Positions 38,309 to 46,122 are shown, numbered from the stretch's first letter. The stretch: 64,000 nucleotides of DNA from Oscillospiraceae bacterium (GCA_015067305.1 SVMT01000008.1:28684-92683), one strand, 5' to 3'. Made by a program: numbers and translations. The notes: generated by a model from the sequence alone, not told the origin.

Positions 38309-39403
38309 TCAGCCGAGAACTCTGACTGCAAGTTCGGGGTAAAGCGTTTTGAAACCGTAAAGTGTATCCACGGACATTGTCTGCTTTTTGGTTGCAATGT
38401 CGTAACCGAATGTAACACGGAGCGTAATGCCGTTGTAACTTGTCACGTAACTTTCAGCGCCTCTTGCCTTTTCGAGAGGTCTGGAAATGAACCCGAAAGC
38501 ATTTTTGTGGAACGCAAGGTTTGCTGTGTGAGAGTCTGTCAGCGTAATTTCGTCACCTGCCGCAAAGCCTTCAGCGGGAACAGCAGGGTAGATATTCACA
38601 TTCATTACACCGCCGTCAGCAGTTGTATCATTTTTAACTGTATAGGTCTTGCCCTTTACAGCAATGATGTCACCTTTGACAAGAGTACCGGATTCACAGC
38701 TTACGGAAATCATTTCAGCACCTGCTTCTGCGTCTGTTTTTACGGAAAGAGAACCGCTTGCAGAGCCTTTTGTATGATTGCAGATCTGGTGAGATGTGTA
38801 GTTGTCAAAACCGATGAGTTTACCGATTGCACCGTTTCTCAAAGCCTTGGTAGTGCCGCATTTTTCGGCGTTTACGATGTTTGCGTCACTCTGGAATTCC
38901 GCAAGCGCAGTGCTGTTCCAGATGCAGGCTCTGTCTGTGAGTGGAGCTTTATTGTCGTTGAGGACCTTTGCCGCCTGCGCAAACGCACCGATTCCGGAAG
39001 GTGTAGTACCTGCTTCACCGCAGACATAGGGAATATCTCTGTAAAGGGCAAGACCATCACGGTTGATCTTTTCTGCGATTGCCACCGCTGCAGGTTCGAG
39101 TACCTGTTTTGTGAAATCGGAAAGATTCAACGCCATCTCTTTTGCGGTGAGTTCCACGGAAACGTCTGCGATCTTATCAAGTGTAACGAGAACATTCTCT
39201 TCGCTTACGTCCTGGAGGTTGATCTCACCGTCAAATTCGTCCGCTGTGTACATGGGAGGTTTTCTGACCTGAACCACGTCACCTTTTTTGTTGTATTCAC
39301 TTGTGCTGTTTCTGTATGTGAGGGCAGGGAACACAAGATTGTCATGAAGAATGGGGAGCGCTGCCCTTGCGATCTCCTGTACTGTAAGAAATTTATTGCT
39401 CAT
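38309..39403 (-). CDS. Phage major capsid protein, P22-coat-like
   Basis: 364 residues. It starts NKFLTVQEIARAALPILHDNLVFPALTYRNST and has KPPMYTADEFDGEI, VSVELTAKEMALNLSDFTKQVLEPAAVAIAEKINRDG and a C-terminal ITLRVTFGYDIATKKQTMSVDTLYG, the pattern of P22 coat-family (HK97-fold) proteins. A ~90-residue insertion-like segment (residues ~215-300, DAEAGAEMISVSCES...) may be the I-domain type decoration. A strong AAAGGAG ribosome site. It is preceded by a scaffold gene. Confidence 0.88.
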   Translation of the reverse strand: MSNKFLTVQEIARAALPILHDNLVFPALTYRNSTSEYNKKGDVVQVRKPPMYTADEFDGEINLQDVSEENVLVTLDKIADVSVELTAKEMALNLSDFTKQVLEPAAVAIAEKINRDGLALYRDIPYVCGEAGTTPSGIGAFAQAAKVLNDNKAPLTDRACIWNSTALAEFQSDANIVNAEKCGTTKALRNGAIGKLIGFDNYTSHQICNHTKGSASGSLSVKTDAEAGAEMISVSCESGTLVKGDIIAVKGKTYTVKNDTTADGGVMNVNIYPAVPAEGFAAGDEITLTDSHTANLAFHKNAFGFISRPLEKARGAESYVTSYNGITLRVTFGYDIATKKQTMSVDTLYGFKTLYPELAVRVLG

Positions 39404-39420
39404 ATTTTTTATCTCCTTTT

Positions 39421-39789
39421 TTATTTCATTATTCTTTTGTAGTATTCATCGTCGCTGAGAGAAGATGGGTCGGAAGAGGCTCCGAATTCCCAGTTCAGGC
39501 CTGAAGAATACAGTTTTGTTTCTGCTTTTGTGCTTTCAAAAAGCCAGGGATTTTCCTCCCTGAGTTTTGCGATATTTTTATCCAAAGCTTCTTTGCCGAT
39601 ACCGTTTTCGGTGATGATTCCTTCTTTGTCGAGCATCACTTTTGCCGCCGCAAGGCTTCTCGGACGAGCCATAGCGATGGCTGTATTTATCTCTGACTCT
39701 GCTTTTGTTCTGAAAAGCTCTGTTTCAAGGTCCTTGACCTGCTGTTTTAGAGTCTCAATATCGGGTGTATTTTCATTCATGTTTTCCAT
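39421..39789 (-). CDS. Phage scaffolding-like protein
   Basis: 122 residues. An N-terminal acidic coiled coil (DIETLKQQVKDLETELFRTKAESEINTAI) followed by ARPRSLAAAKVMLDKEG, the pattern of GP20/DUF4355-type capsid scaffolds, and a C-terminal basic YYKRIMK end. Scaffolds guide coat assembly and leave the procapsid. It overlaps the portal gene by 17 bases. The small size is unusual but functional scaffolds of this length exist. Confidence 0.75.
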   Translation of the reverse strand: MENMNENTPDIETLKQQVKDLETELFRTKAESEINTAIAMARPRSLAAAKVMLDKEGIITENGIGKEALDKNIAKLREENPWLFESTKAETKLYSSGLNWEFGASSDPSSLSDDEYYKRIMK

Positions 39790-41194
39790 TTGCTTTTGTC
39801 CTTTCTGTTTTTGATTTTGCCGTTTCCTCGTCTTCTCCGAAGTGTTTCATTCTGAATTCGTAAGGCATCATAATGCCCTCTTTGACAAGTTCGAGATCAG
39901 TTTTCTGTCTGCTCGGTTTGTCTTCAATAATGCTGTCGTCGAAGACCATGGATATTTCTGTATTTTCGGGGATATCAAGTCCGATAATTTCTCTGCCGAT
40001 GTACAGCAAAGTTCTTATCAGCGTGATAATTGTACTTTCAAGCAGAAGTTCGTGCTTTTTCAATGCCCTGAACATTGCCGAGTTTTCGCTTATGACCTGT
40101 GTCGCCGTCACGATATTTCCCTTTTCGAAGCTGTAGCTTCTTTCTCCGAGACCGCATTTTGAAGCGAGGTATCTCAGCTGATCTTTCAGCGCCTCCGTGT
40201 GAGCCGAAACTCTCAGCTCAGGGTTGAATTCCTGCGGTAGCATGTCCCCGTCGATGTTTTTGTCTCCCACATACATGAAAAGCTGCCTGTTGCAGTCTTG
40301 CGGTGCAAAGAAATTTCCTTTGCTGTCCTGCTCCAGCATGTCCTTGCGCAGGAAGACCATTTTTTTACCGAGATAGAATTCCATGTTCAGACTGTCGTAG
40401 CAGAGGTCTATTCCTTTCAGAATATCCGTTGCTGTCGCAAAAATTGACATTCCCATAGGGGAGTTCTGCTCCGCACAGTTTACTGTGTTGGGCTTGATCA
40501 GAACGAACCATGGCTTGCTGCTTCCTGTTCTTACGACAGGCGCGATATTTTCGGGAAGCGGCATTTCCTCCGAACCCTTGTACATTTTACTCCTGATAAC
40601 ATATCCGTCGCTTTCTAATGTGTGTATCTGTACATATATAAGCTCTTCGCCCATTACCGTCATGGTACCCGCAAAAGCAACATCAATGACCTTTCCGTTT
40701 CTGTGCGATATGGGGAAAATATTTTCCGCACCGATATATTCCAAGGATATCAGACTCTGCGGTGATTTTTTTAGCCTTCCGAAGTTGTCGATCTCCGCAT
40801 TTTCAATGTTTACTGTAATTGCGCCCGTGCCTAAAGCAAAAGCCTTTTCGATCAGTCGGTTCGTTTCAGCGTGAAAATTATTCCTGCCGAAAACACCTCC
40901 GTGACCGTCACTTCCGTAGAGGAACTCCGTTGCTACCGTATCATTTACAGTTATGAATGTCTTTTCGTTGAAAAGCAAGTCAGCCCAGTCTTCCGCTACT
41001 TTTTTCGCCATTTTCAGCTTGTACATGGGTCTTTTCACCACCGCAACGCCGTTGTTCACTTCCACCGTGTGGAAATCGTCGTCTTTTCCGCAGTACCAGT
41101 CATTCCATTCGCTTATGTACTGCCTCATTGCGCTGTCGCAGAAGTTGTCGCCAACGGCTTTCTGCACTGCGGATTCAAGATAATTCCCAATCAT
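39773..41194 (-). CDS. Phage portal protein (SPP1/A118-like)
   Basis: 473 residues from the ATG at 41194, which has GAAGGTG 5 bases upstream. Family landmarks: SEWNDWYCGKDDDF near the start, KMAKKVAEDWADLLFNEKTFITV, FFAPQDCNRQLFMYVGD and ITLIRTLLYIGREI. Twelve subunits form the DNA gateway in the capsid vertex. The stop overlaps the scaffold start. Confidence 0.9.
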   Translation of the reverse strand: MIGNYLESAVQKAVGDNFCDSAMRQYISEWNDWYCGKDDDFHTVEVNNGVAVVKRPMYKLKMAKKVAEDWADLLFNEKTFITVNDTVATEFLYGSDGHGGVFGRNNFHAETNRLIEKAFALGTGAITVNIENAEIDNFGRLKKSPQSLISLEYIGAENIFPISHRNGKVIDVAFAGTMTVMGEELIYVQIHTLESDGYVIRSKMYKGSEEMPLPENIAPVVRTGSSKPWFVLIKPNTVNCAEQNSPMGMSIFATATDILKGIDLCYDSLNMEFYLGKKMVFLRKDMLEQDSKGNFFAPQDCNRQLFMYVGDKNIDGDMLPQEFNPELRVSAHTEALKDQLRYLASKCGLGERSYSFEKGNIVTATQVISENSAMFRALKKHELLLESTIITLIRTLLYIGREIIGLDIPENTEISMVFDDSIIEDKPSRQKTDLELVKEGIMMPYEFRMKHFGEDEETAKSKTERTKANGKHE

Positions 41195-41198
41195 TTTT

Positions 41199-42530
41199 TC
41201 ACCTTCTTTCACTCATATAAATAAGTTGATTAATAAATCTTTCCCATGCGTATTCCTCTGCATCAGCCGTGTCGATATCTGTCGTACCGTTGTCAAGCCT
41301 TTTGTCGGGGTGCGCCGTATCCCACATTTGTGTCGAAGTACTGTTTATTACGTTCTTACAGCTCTCCAGCACGGTCCAGCGTCCTTCCGCCATAAGTCGG
41401 CTCTTGCAGGCGATCCTTTCCGCAATGGGTAGTTTTTTGCTGTCGGAAATTCCGGTGGAGATTCCCGCCCTTTTCAGCGCAAGCCTCAATCCGTTTGTCA
41501 GATACTGCGCCTCGCTGTCTGCGAAGATGTACTGGATTGGGTAGATGGGGAATTCCTTTTCAAACTCACGGTAAAACCTGACAAATGCGCTTTCGATCTC
41601 TGTCGGTGTTATCTCACCTTTTTTACCTGCGACTTTCATTTCTTTCAGTACGCATAACCCCGTCATACCGAGTCTTATTCCCACCGCCACAAAAGCGGAA
41701 GCAGACATCGTTCCGCCGTAGTCGATACCTATCATTACGTGCGTAATGTCGCTCGGTGGCTGACTTCGGATCCATTTTTCGGGTTCTTGTGCGAAATTCA
41801 TGAAAATAAGCCCTTCAGCGGCGGCTCTTTCCCCAAGAATACACCTTTTGTACCAAAAGCTTCCGGGAACATACTGCTTTGTGATCTCCTCTATCCTCTC
41901 GGGACTTATGGCGCTGTTATCGAATATCGTAAATTTTCGGTGATTCACGTCCAGACCCTCTTCGACATATTTGTCTACGTATTTTTTATAGATCGGGTGA
42001 CCTGGGTGGTCAGGGTTGAAGTCCCAAAGGACCCTTCTCATTCCCGAAGCTAACAGACGATTGAAGGCTTCAGAAACGAAGCAGTGGTCGTCATCGGAAA
42101 TATAATGCTTGTTTACTTCCGAGGCTATCCACATTCCGTAGGAGTTTCCTCGTATCTTCTTGTAGCTGTCAGCCTTACCACCGCCTGCGAAGATCACGAC
42201 TCTTTCATTTTTCTGCTTTGTCGTGATGAAAAGCGCCCTGTTGCCCTTGTAAAGTCCCCACCGACAGCGTCCTCGGAAAATATGCTCAAGCCCGAACCCG
42301 TTGCAGTCTCCGATGTTCATGCAGGCAGCCGCCAGGGAAGTCCCCGTAGCAAGATGAAGTTTGTCGGGAGTTCGCTCAAGAAGCATCGCAAATGCGTAAA
42401 CATTGCTGATCGTTTTTCCCGACCTGACAGCCCCTTCCGCAAAGTTGAATGTGTGTCTCATGCAAGCGGTAATATACTCCTTGTGGACCTTTGAAAAGGG
42501 CTTCCAGTTAATTTTTTTAGACCGTATCAT
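41199..42530 (-). CDS. Phage terminase large subunit
   Basis: 443 residues from the ATG at 42530; an alternative ATG at 42563 has GAGG 6 bases ahead and would add 11 residues. The ATPase domain has the Walker A motif GAVRSGKT, the RNase H-like nuclease domain contains MIGIDYGGTMSASAF and IFADSEAQ. It translocates DNA into the procapsid through the portal and cuts the concatemer. It overlaps the small subunit by 14 bases. Confidence 0.93.
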   Translation of the reverse strand: MIRSKKINWKPFSKVHKEYITACMRHTFNFAEGAVRSGKTISNVYAFAMLLERTPDKLHLATGTSLAAACMNIGDCNGFGLEHIFRGRCRWGLYKGNRALFITTKQKNERVVIFAGGGKADSYKKIRGNSYGMWIASEVNKHYISDDDHCFVSEAFNRLLASGMRRVLWDFNPDHPGHPIYKKYVDKYVEEGLDVNHRKFTIFDNSAISPERIEEITKQYVPGSFWYKRCILGERAAAEGLIFMNFAQEPEKWIRSQPPSDITHVMIGIDYGGTMSASAFVAVGIRLGMTGLCVLKEMKVAGKKGEITPTEIESAFVRFYREFEKEFPIYPIQYIFADSEAQYLTNGLRLALKRAGISTGISDSKKLPIAERIACKSRLMAEGRWTVLESCKNVINSTSTQMWDTAHPDKRLDNGTTDIDTADAEEYAWERFINQLIYMSERR

Positions 42531-42855
42531 TGTTGTCGCCGTCTCCGAAAACCTCCAGCTCATCGAAGTCCTCAACCTCTTCTTCCGGCTGACGCTTCCA
42601 CATCCCCAGATAATCTCCCAGCTTCAGCAGAGCCGTCATTTTGTTGTACATCTTGAACTTGAACCCTGATTTGCTGTTTGTGACCTCTGCAACCGCACGA
42701 GTGTCCGTCTCATCGCTGTTCGTGACGGAGATCACCACCTCGCCGTTCTCGTTTTTACCGTAGCTTATGTAGTTCCCGATGTCGTTGAATGCGATTTTTG
42801 CCAGCTCCTGAATGATTCTTTCTTCAGTGACCTTTTCCTTTTTCTTCTTCGGCAT
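42517..42855 (-). CDS. Phage terminase small subunit
   Basis: 112 residues. A basic start (MPKKKKEKVTEERIIQELAKIAFNDI), a middle beta segment, then a helix (NKMTALLKLGDYLGMWK) and an acidic tail (EEEVEDFDELEVFGDGDNND). It recognises phage DNA and activates the large subunit. An AGAGAGGTGAG ribosome site precedes the ATG. It is the first gene of the locus; a TTATCCACA box lies 63 bp upstream. Confidence 0.88.
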   Translation of the reverse strand: MPKKKKEKVTEERIIQELAKIAFNDIGNYISYGKNENGEVVISVTNSDETDTRAVAEVTNSKSGFKFKMYNKMTALLKLGDYLGMWKRQPEEEVEDFDELEVFGDGDNNDTV

Positions 42856-43391
42856 TATCTCACCTCTCTTTCCGTGTATATATTATATCACGAAAAGTGT
42901 AGTTAAAACTGCGGGATTTATCCACAGCTTTACAGTAAACTACTTCACAATCTGTGATATAGAATATCTTCTTTCAATATATCCGATCCGTTTTAATAAA
43001 AACCCAAAATAACCCAAAATAACCCAAAATAACCCAAAAAAGCCGATAGTGATAATGATAGTGAAAGTGAAAATGATACTGAAAATGATAGTGAAAATGA
43101 AAGTGAAATTGATACTGATAATGAAAATGAAAGTGAAAATGAAAGTGAAATTGATACTGATAATGAAAATGATAGTGAAAAAGAAAGTGATTTATATATT
43201 TTAGAAAAAATATATAAAAAAAGAGCCTTGCGGCTCGGCGCAGCCGCAAAAGCTTTGCTTTTGGATATATAAAAAAGAAAATAAAATTTTTTTAGAAAAT
43301 AATGGGGTTGGCTATTTAAAGCCAACTCCGATTTTTAATACGTTAATTATTTCTATAAACTTTAGGGGTTGGTTCATTTAGAAATAATGGG
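42856..43391. other. Non-coding region upstream of the terminase genes
   Basis: Contains the promoter side of the phage locus, a single TTATCCACA (42918-42926, a perfect DnaA-box match), the tandem and acidic repeat tract (43001-43192) and a GTTGGCTATTTAAAGCCAAC palindrome (about 43307-43326). On the plus strand an open frame without a start codon reads through the acidic repeat to a stop at about 43272; it may be the remnant end of a deleted replication gene. Confidence 0.5.
43001..43192 (+). repeat. 10-bp tandem repeat followed by GAAAGT/GATACT-type repeat tract
   Basis: AACCCAAAAT occurs four times in a row (43001-43040, last copy AACCCAAAAA). A tract then reads as Asp/Glu alternating with Ser/Asn/Thr on the plus strand (43044-43192), including a 42-bp unit present twice (starting at 43096 and 43138). 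The 10-bp period shifts the frame with every copy, so copy-number changes would switch frames. No start codon is seen for a protein spanning it. Confidence 0.75.
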
Positions 43392-43591
43392 ACAATCCCT
43401 CAGTCTTGCCTGCGGCAAACCAGCTCCACACTTGCTTGCACGTGTACACAAGGGAGCCTTTGTTTTAAGCCTTAATTTCAATAAGGTAACCTGTATGATG
43501 TATTAAAAACTACAGTTTTTAGGTAAAAAGTTGTATTATTTACAGGCTCCCTTGTGTAAAGGGAGCTGGCGCGAAGCGACTGAGGGATTGT
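43392..43591. mobile_element. MITE-like element, about 200 bp
   Basis: Terminal inverted repeats ACAATCCCTCAGTC (43392-43405) and GACTGAGGGATTGT (43578-43591). Inside, further inverted segments AGCTCC/GGAGCT and CACAAGGGAGCC/GGCTCCCTTGTG lie on either side of a non-coding centre. No transposase is present. I recall similar CCCTCAGTC repeats as common in gut Clostridia genomes, but this is from memory. Confidence 0.65.
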
Positions 43592-43664
43592 TTTAATAGT
43601 AAATGCTTTGCAAGGTCTGATTATGTGACATAAAAATTTAACACATAATTTTTTATAAAACCTC

Positions 43665-43718
43665 TTGACAAATGAGAAAAACTGTGCTATAATAAATTCA
43701 TACCAAAACAGTATGAAT
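43665..43718 (+). promoter_or_regulatory. Rrf2-gene promoter/operator, distal copy
   Basis: TTGACA (43665-43670), 17 bp, TATAAT (43688-43693), followed by the palindrome ATTCATAC-N7-GTATGAAT (43696-43718). The promoter and operator are repeated at 43769-43820, so the region is a tandem duplication of about 104 bp. Confidence 0.85.
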
Positions 43719-43768
43719 TCGAGAACGGTTTCAGTCATAAAAAATTTATAAAAACAGCTGAAAACCTC

Positions 43769-43820
43769 TTGACAAACGCTGAAAACTGTGGTATAATAAT
43801 ATCATACAAAATAAGTATGA
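43769..43820 (+). promoter_or_regulatory. Rrf2-gene promoter/operator, proximal copy
   Basis: TTGACA (43769-43774), 17 bp, TATAAT (43792-43797), then TCATAC-N7-GTATGA (43802-43820). Fits autorepression by the Rrf2-type protein encoded immediately downstream; an operator just after the -10 box would block initiation. Confidence 0.87.
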
Positions 43821-43836
43821 ATTGGGTGAAGACATA

Positions 43837-44262
43837 ATGCACTTGACATTGGAGCAGGATTACTCCATCAGAGTTTCCTATGAACTGTGTAAAGCGCAGG
43901 ATTACATGGATGTCGGCGAGCTTGCCGATAAGACAGGAATTTCCCGAGCATACGCCCAAAAGATCATGTTCAAGCTCAGTAAGTCTCCTCTTTTCGTGTC
44001 CAAAAAAGGCGTGGACGGCGGCTACAAGCTTGCTGAGGGCGTAACTCCCGCAGACATTTCTTTCTACGATGTTCTTACCGCAATGGGTGAGGAACTTTAT
44101 GTGAACTCTTGTCTCACGGGAAAATATAAATGCACTCGACCCGAAGTTGTTGAGAATGCGGGCAAGTGCGAAATTCAGAAATTGATGCGATTTCTGAACA
44201 ATGAATGGGTTGCACATCTCAAGTCAATGACTTTTGATATGGTAATAAAACAAATTAACTGA
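43837..44262 (+). CDS. Rrf2-family transcriptional regulator
   Basis: 141 residues. Winged helix-turn-helix at the N-terminus (YMDVGELADKTGISRAYAQKIMFKLSKSPLFVSKKGVDGGYKLA). Three cysteines follow as C-x6-C-x11-C (NSCLTGKYKC, then GKC), where IscR and NsrR have their Fe-S ligands, so it may sense oxygen, nitric oxide or iron-sulphur status. The ATG at 43837 has GGGTGA 7-8 bases upstream. It precedes reverse rubrerythrin by 36 bp, pointing to an oxidative-stress switch. Confidence 0.9.
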   Translation: MHLTLEQDYSIRVSYELCKAQDYMDVGELADKTGISRAYAQKIMFKLSKSPLFVSKKGVDGGYKLAEGVTPADISFYDVLTAMGEELYVNSCLTGKYKCTRPEVVENAGKCEIQKLMRFLNNEWVAHLKSMTFDMVIKQIN

Positions 44263-44298
44263 AAAAGACGAAGATTTATTTAACGGAGGTATTTTATT

Positions 44299-44841
44299 AT
44301 GAAATTTGTATGTACAGTATGCGGTTATGTTCACGAAGGCGATGCGGCTCCCGAAAGATGCCCTCAGTGCAAAGTTCCCGCTGAAAAATTTAAGGCTATG
44401 GATGAAGGCAGAACTTGGGCTGCAGAACACGTTGTAGGCGTAGCTAAAGGTGTAAGCGAAGATATCATCGCAGACCTCAGAGCAAACTTCATGGGCGAAT
44501 GCACAGAAGTTGGTATGTACCTTGCAATGGCAAGAGTTGCTCACAGAGAAGGCTATCCCGAAATCGGTCTTTACTGGGAAAAAGCAGCTTTCGAAGAAGC
44601 TGAACACGCTGCTAAATTTGCAGAACTCCTCGGCGAAGTTGTAACAGACAGCACAAAGAAGAACCTCGAAATGAGAGTTGAAGCTGAAAACGGCGCAACA
44701 GCAGGCAAATTCGACCTTGCTAAGAGAGCTAAAGAAGCTAACCTCGACGCTATCCACGACACAGTTCACGAAATGGCAAGAGACGAAGCTCGTCACGGCA
44801 AAGCTTTTGAAGGTCTTCTTAACAGATATTTCGGCAAATAA
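44299..44841 (+). CDS. Reverse rubrerythrin (rubredoxin domain first)
   Basis: 180 residues. The rubredoxin-like centre comes first, with [23 protein letters not shown], followed by the diiron four-helix bundle ([53 protein letters not shown]). Classic rubrerythrin has the opposite order. Reverse rubrerythrin reduces hydrogen peroxide and oxygen in Clostridia. An ACGGAGG ribosome site precedes the start. Strong codon bias suggests high expression. It is probably co-transcribed with the Rrf2 regulator. Confidence 0.95.
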   Translation: MKFVCTVCGYVHEGDAAPERCPQCKVPAEKFKAMDEGRTWAAEHVVGVAKGVSEDIIADLRANFMGECTEVGMYLAMARVAHREGYPEIGLYWEKAAFEEAEHAAKFAELLGEVVTDSTKKNLEMRVEAENGATAGKFDLAKRAKEANLDAIHDTVHEMARDEARHGKAFEGLLNRYFGK

Positions 44842-44875
44842 TCATTTAAAAACAGCATAAAATTCAAAAACAACA

Positions 44876-44901
44876 GGAGCAGAGGTCTAAACCTCTGCTC
44901 C
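44876..44901. terminator. Cassette terminator, copy A
   Basis: Perfect 11-bp stem GGAGCAGAGGT/ACCTCTGCTCC with loop CTAA. Identical in sequence to copies at 45283-45308 and 46188-46213. It ends the rubrerythrin transcript and the minus-strand DUF4177-like gene. Confidence 0.9.
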
Positions 44902-44962
44902 TTATCTGTTTAATTTTTCGACATATTGGAATTTGCAGTCCTCATTTTATAGAGAACAAGGG

Positions 44963-45172
44963 TCACATTTGTGATTTTTCCTTCCTGAAAGTAATAAGGA
45001 AAGAACCTTTCCACTGGGTTGAGGTTGCCATATAATTATAAGTCACAAGTTCCCAACCGTCAGCGGTTTTTTCGTTAATAAGTTTATCCAATTGCTCAAT
45101 ATCTCTTTCGTTTGCTTTGTCTGTAAACCACTTAAAAGAAGCCCTTAAAATTTCTGTCTTGTAAATATACAT
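44963..45172 (-). CDS. DUF4177-like small protein (cassette 1)
   Basis: 69 residues: KTEILRASFKWFTDKANERDIEQLDKLINEKTADGWELVTYNYMATSTQWKGSFLITFRK is a DUF4177-type fold, with the conserved DGWELV. The family is of unknown function. It is flanked by the same promoter and terminator sequence as its two minus-strand neighbours. GAGGTATAAA is the ribosome site. Confidence 0.75.
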   Translation of the reverse strand: MYIYKTEILRASFKWFTDKANERDIEQLDKLINEKTADGWELVTYNYMATSTQWKGSFLITFRKEKSQM

Positions 45173-45217
45173 TTTATACCTCCAAATTCAGTTTAATCGA
45201 ACTGTTTCCGCAATTCC

Positions 45218-45246
45218 ATTATACCATAAGTATGCAAGTTTTTCAA
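45218..45246 (-). promoter_or_regulatory. Cassette promoter 1
   Basis: On the minus strand TTGAAA (45241-45246), 17 bp, TATAAT (45218-45223). The surrounding ~100 bases, with the CAGTT-N6-AACTG-type hairpin downstream of it, are repeated with a few changes at 46085-46187 and 46515-46617. Confidence 0.8.
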
Positions 45247-45282
45247 TCTACTGCCCATATAATTTGCAAAATTGTTATTAAA

Positions 45283-45308
45283 GGAGCAGAGGTCTAAACC
45301 TCTGCTCC
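45283..45308. terminator. Cassette terminator, copy B
   Basis: Same 26-base perfect hairpin as copies A and C, followed on the minus-strand side by the shared TTTAATAACAATTTTGCAAA sequence leading to cassette promoter 1. Confidence 0.88.
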
Positions 45309-45368
45309 TTAACTGTTCGACAAGTTGGAATTGGTCTAATAGTTACGTGCCAAATTCAAAATAGTATT

Positions 45369-46070
45369 TTATTCCACAAGACTAAAATCGACATCGGCAG
45401 AATAATCGTAAGGCAATATGCCTGCATTTAGCTGAGCCGCAAACAGAGCGGCCGCCTCCCGAGAGGCAAAGCCAGTCACGACACACTCGCCATTGGTTAT
45501 GGGCTCTACTACTTGTAGTGTATCCATGAACTGCCAATCCATATTCATGTACAGATAATCCTGTGTCTTTGCCAATTCGGTGGTAATCTCTTCCAGAATA
45601 CGAGCACCCTCCTCCGTAAAGGTCAGCGTCACCGCATACTCCCCATTCTGCAACGTCACCGCCTCAGCAGAAGAGATATGGCGATAATCCAACATCGTAT
45701 CCTTTGGAGGTAGCGGTACACTACCATCCGCTGTATCGCCGACGCAAATGGCAAATTCACCTTGACTGCCCCAAATATTGGCCAGTTTGTTCATGTTGCC
45801 GGGGTAATAACTGCGTGGCACCTCCAGTAGAATCTTCTCGTCTTCGATAATGCTGATGCGATAACCGGACATTCCAATCGCCGTCAAACGTTGTTCCAAA
45901 ATGTCACAGCTTTGTTGCAACTCCTGCAATGTCGCGTTTTCGGAGGTGCTGTAGGTAACGAGTACCATCGGTTCGACAGTACTTTCATCCGATTTTGGGG
46001 GTGTAGTGCCGCAAGCGGTGAGGCAGAGCAACAATGCCACCACCAATAAACAAGATAACCATTTTTTCAT
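45369..46070 (-). CDS. Secreted lipoprotein with SecDF P1-head-like domain (cassette 2)
   Basis: 233 residues from the ATG at 46070 with GAGGAGGAAG ahead. Signal peptide (WLSCLLVVALLLCLTAC) with lipobox LTAC. The mature part has two copies of the SecD/SecF P1-head pattern (ATLQELQQSCDILEQRLTAIGMSGYRISI, YAVTLTFTEEGARILEEITTELAK), a segment of the protein-export accessory protein SecD, but as a soluble lipoprotein with no membrane domain. Base composition and codon choice (more G+C-rich, CAG/CTC codons) differ from neighbours, suggesting acquisition by transfer. Function unknown. Confidence 0.72.
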   Translation of the reverse strand: MKKWLSCLLVVALLLCLTACGTTPPKSDESTVEPMVLVTYSTSENATLQELQQSCDILEQRLTAIGMSGYRISIIEDEKILLEVPRSYYPGNMNKLANIWGSQGEFAICVGDTADGSVPLPPKDTMLDYRHISSAEAVTLQNGEYAVTLTFTEEGARILEEITTELAKTQDYLYMNMDWQFMDTLQVVEPITNGECVVTGFASREAAALFAAQLNAGILPYDYSADVDFSLVE

Positions 46071-46122
46071 AATCTTCCTCCTCACGTCAAATTCAGTTTT
46101 ATCGAACTGTTTACACATATAC

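Larger units (their letters stand above)
33817..42855 (-). mobile_element. Compact phage-derived particle locus (packaging, head, short tail, lysis)
   Basis: Thirteen tightly packed minus-strand genes run in canonical phage late order: terminase small, terminase large, portal, scaffold, coat, four connector-sized ORFs and a 50-residue ORF, tail-tube-like, hub-like, holin, amidase. Several overlap. Missing are a tape measure protein, tail chaperones, integrase, repressor, replication and recombination genes. The genes appear intact (no internal stops). Interpretations: domesticated gene-transfer or toxin particle, a satellite, or a prophage reduced at both ends. No attachment repeats were identified. 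Confidence 0.8.

Noticed and set aside
42918..42926. TTATCCACA, a perfect DnaA-box match upstream of the terminase gene
   Set aside because: It is a single 9-mer with no cluster of boxes nearby and no AT-rich unwinding element; an origin cannot be claimed.
43001..43192. Short repeats considered as a CRISPR array
   Set aside because: The repeats are head-to-tail or have a coding period, with no unique spacers of even length, and no cas genes are present.
42974..43325. His/Phe/Tyr- or Ser/Phe/Leu-rich minus-strand frames over the repeat tract
   Set aside because: They are translations of the GAAAGT-type repeat in other frames and lack ribosome sites or homology.
33650..43400. Attachment-site direct repeats flanking the phage locus
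   Set aside because: I saw no convincing repeat pair at both ends, and no tRNA gene lies at either boundary.
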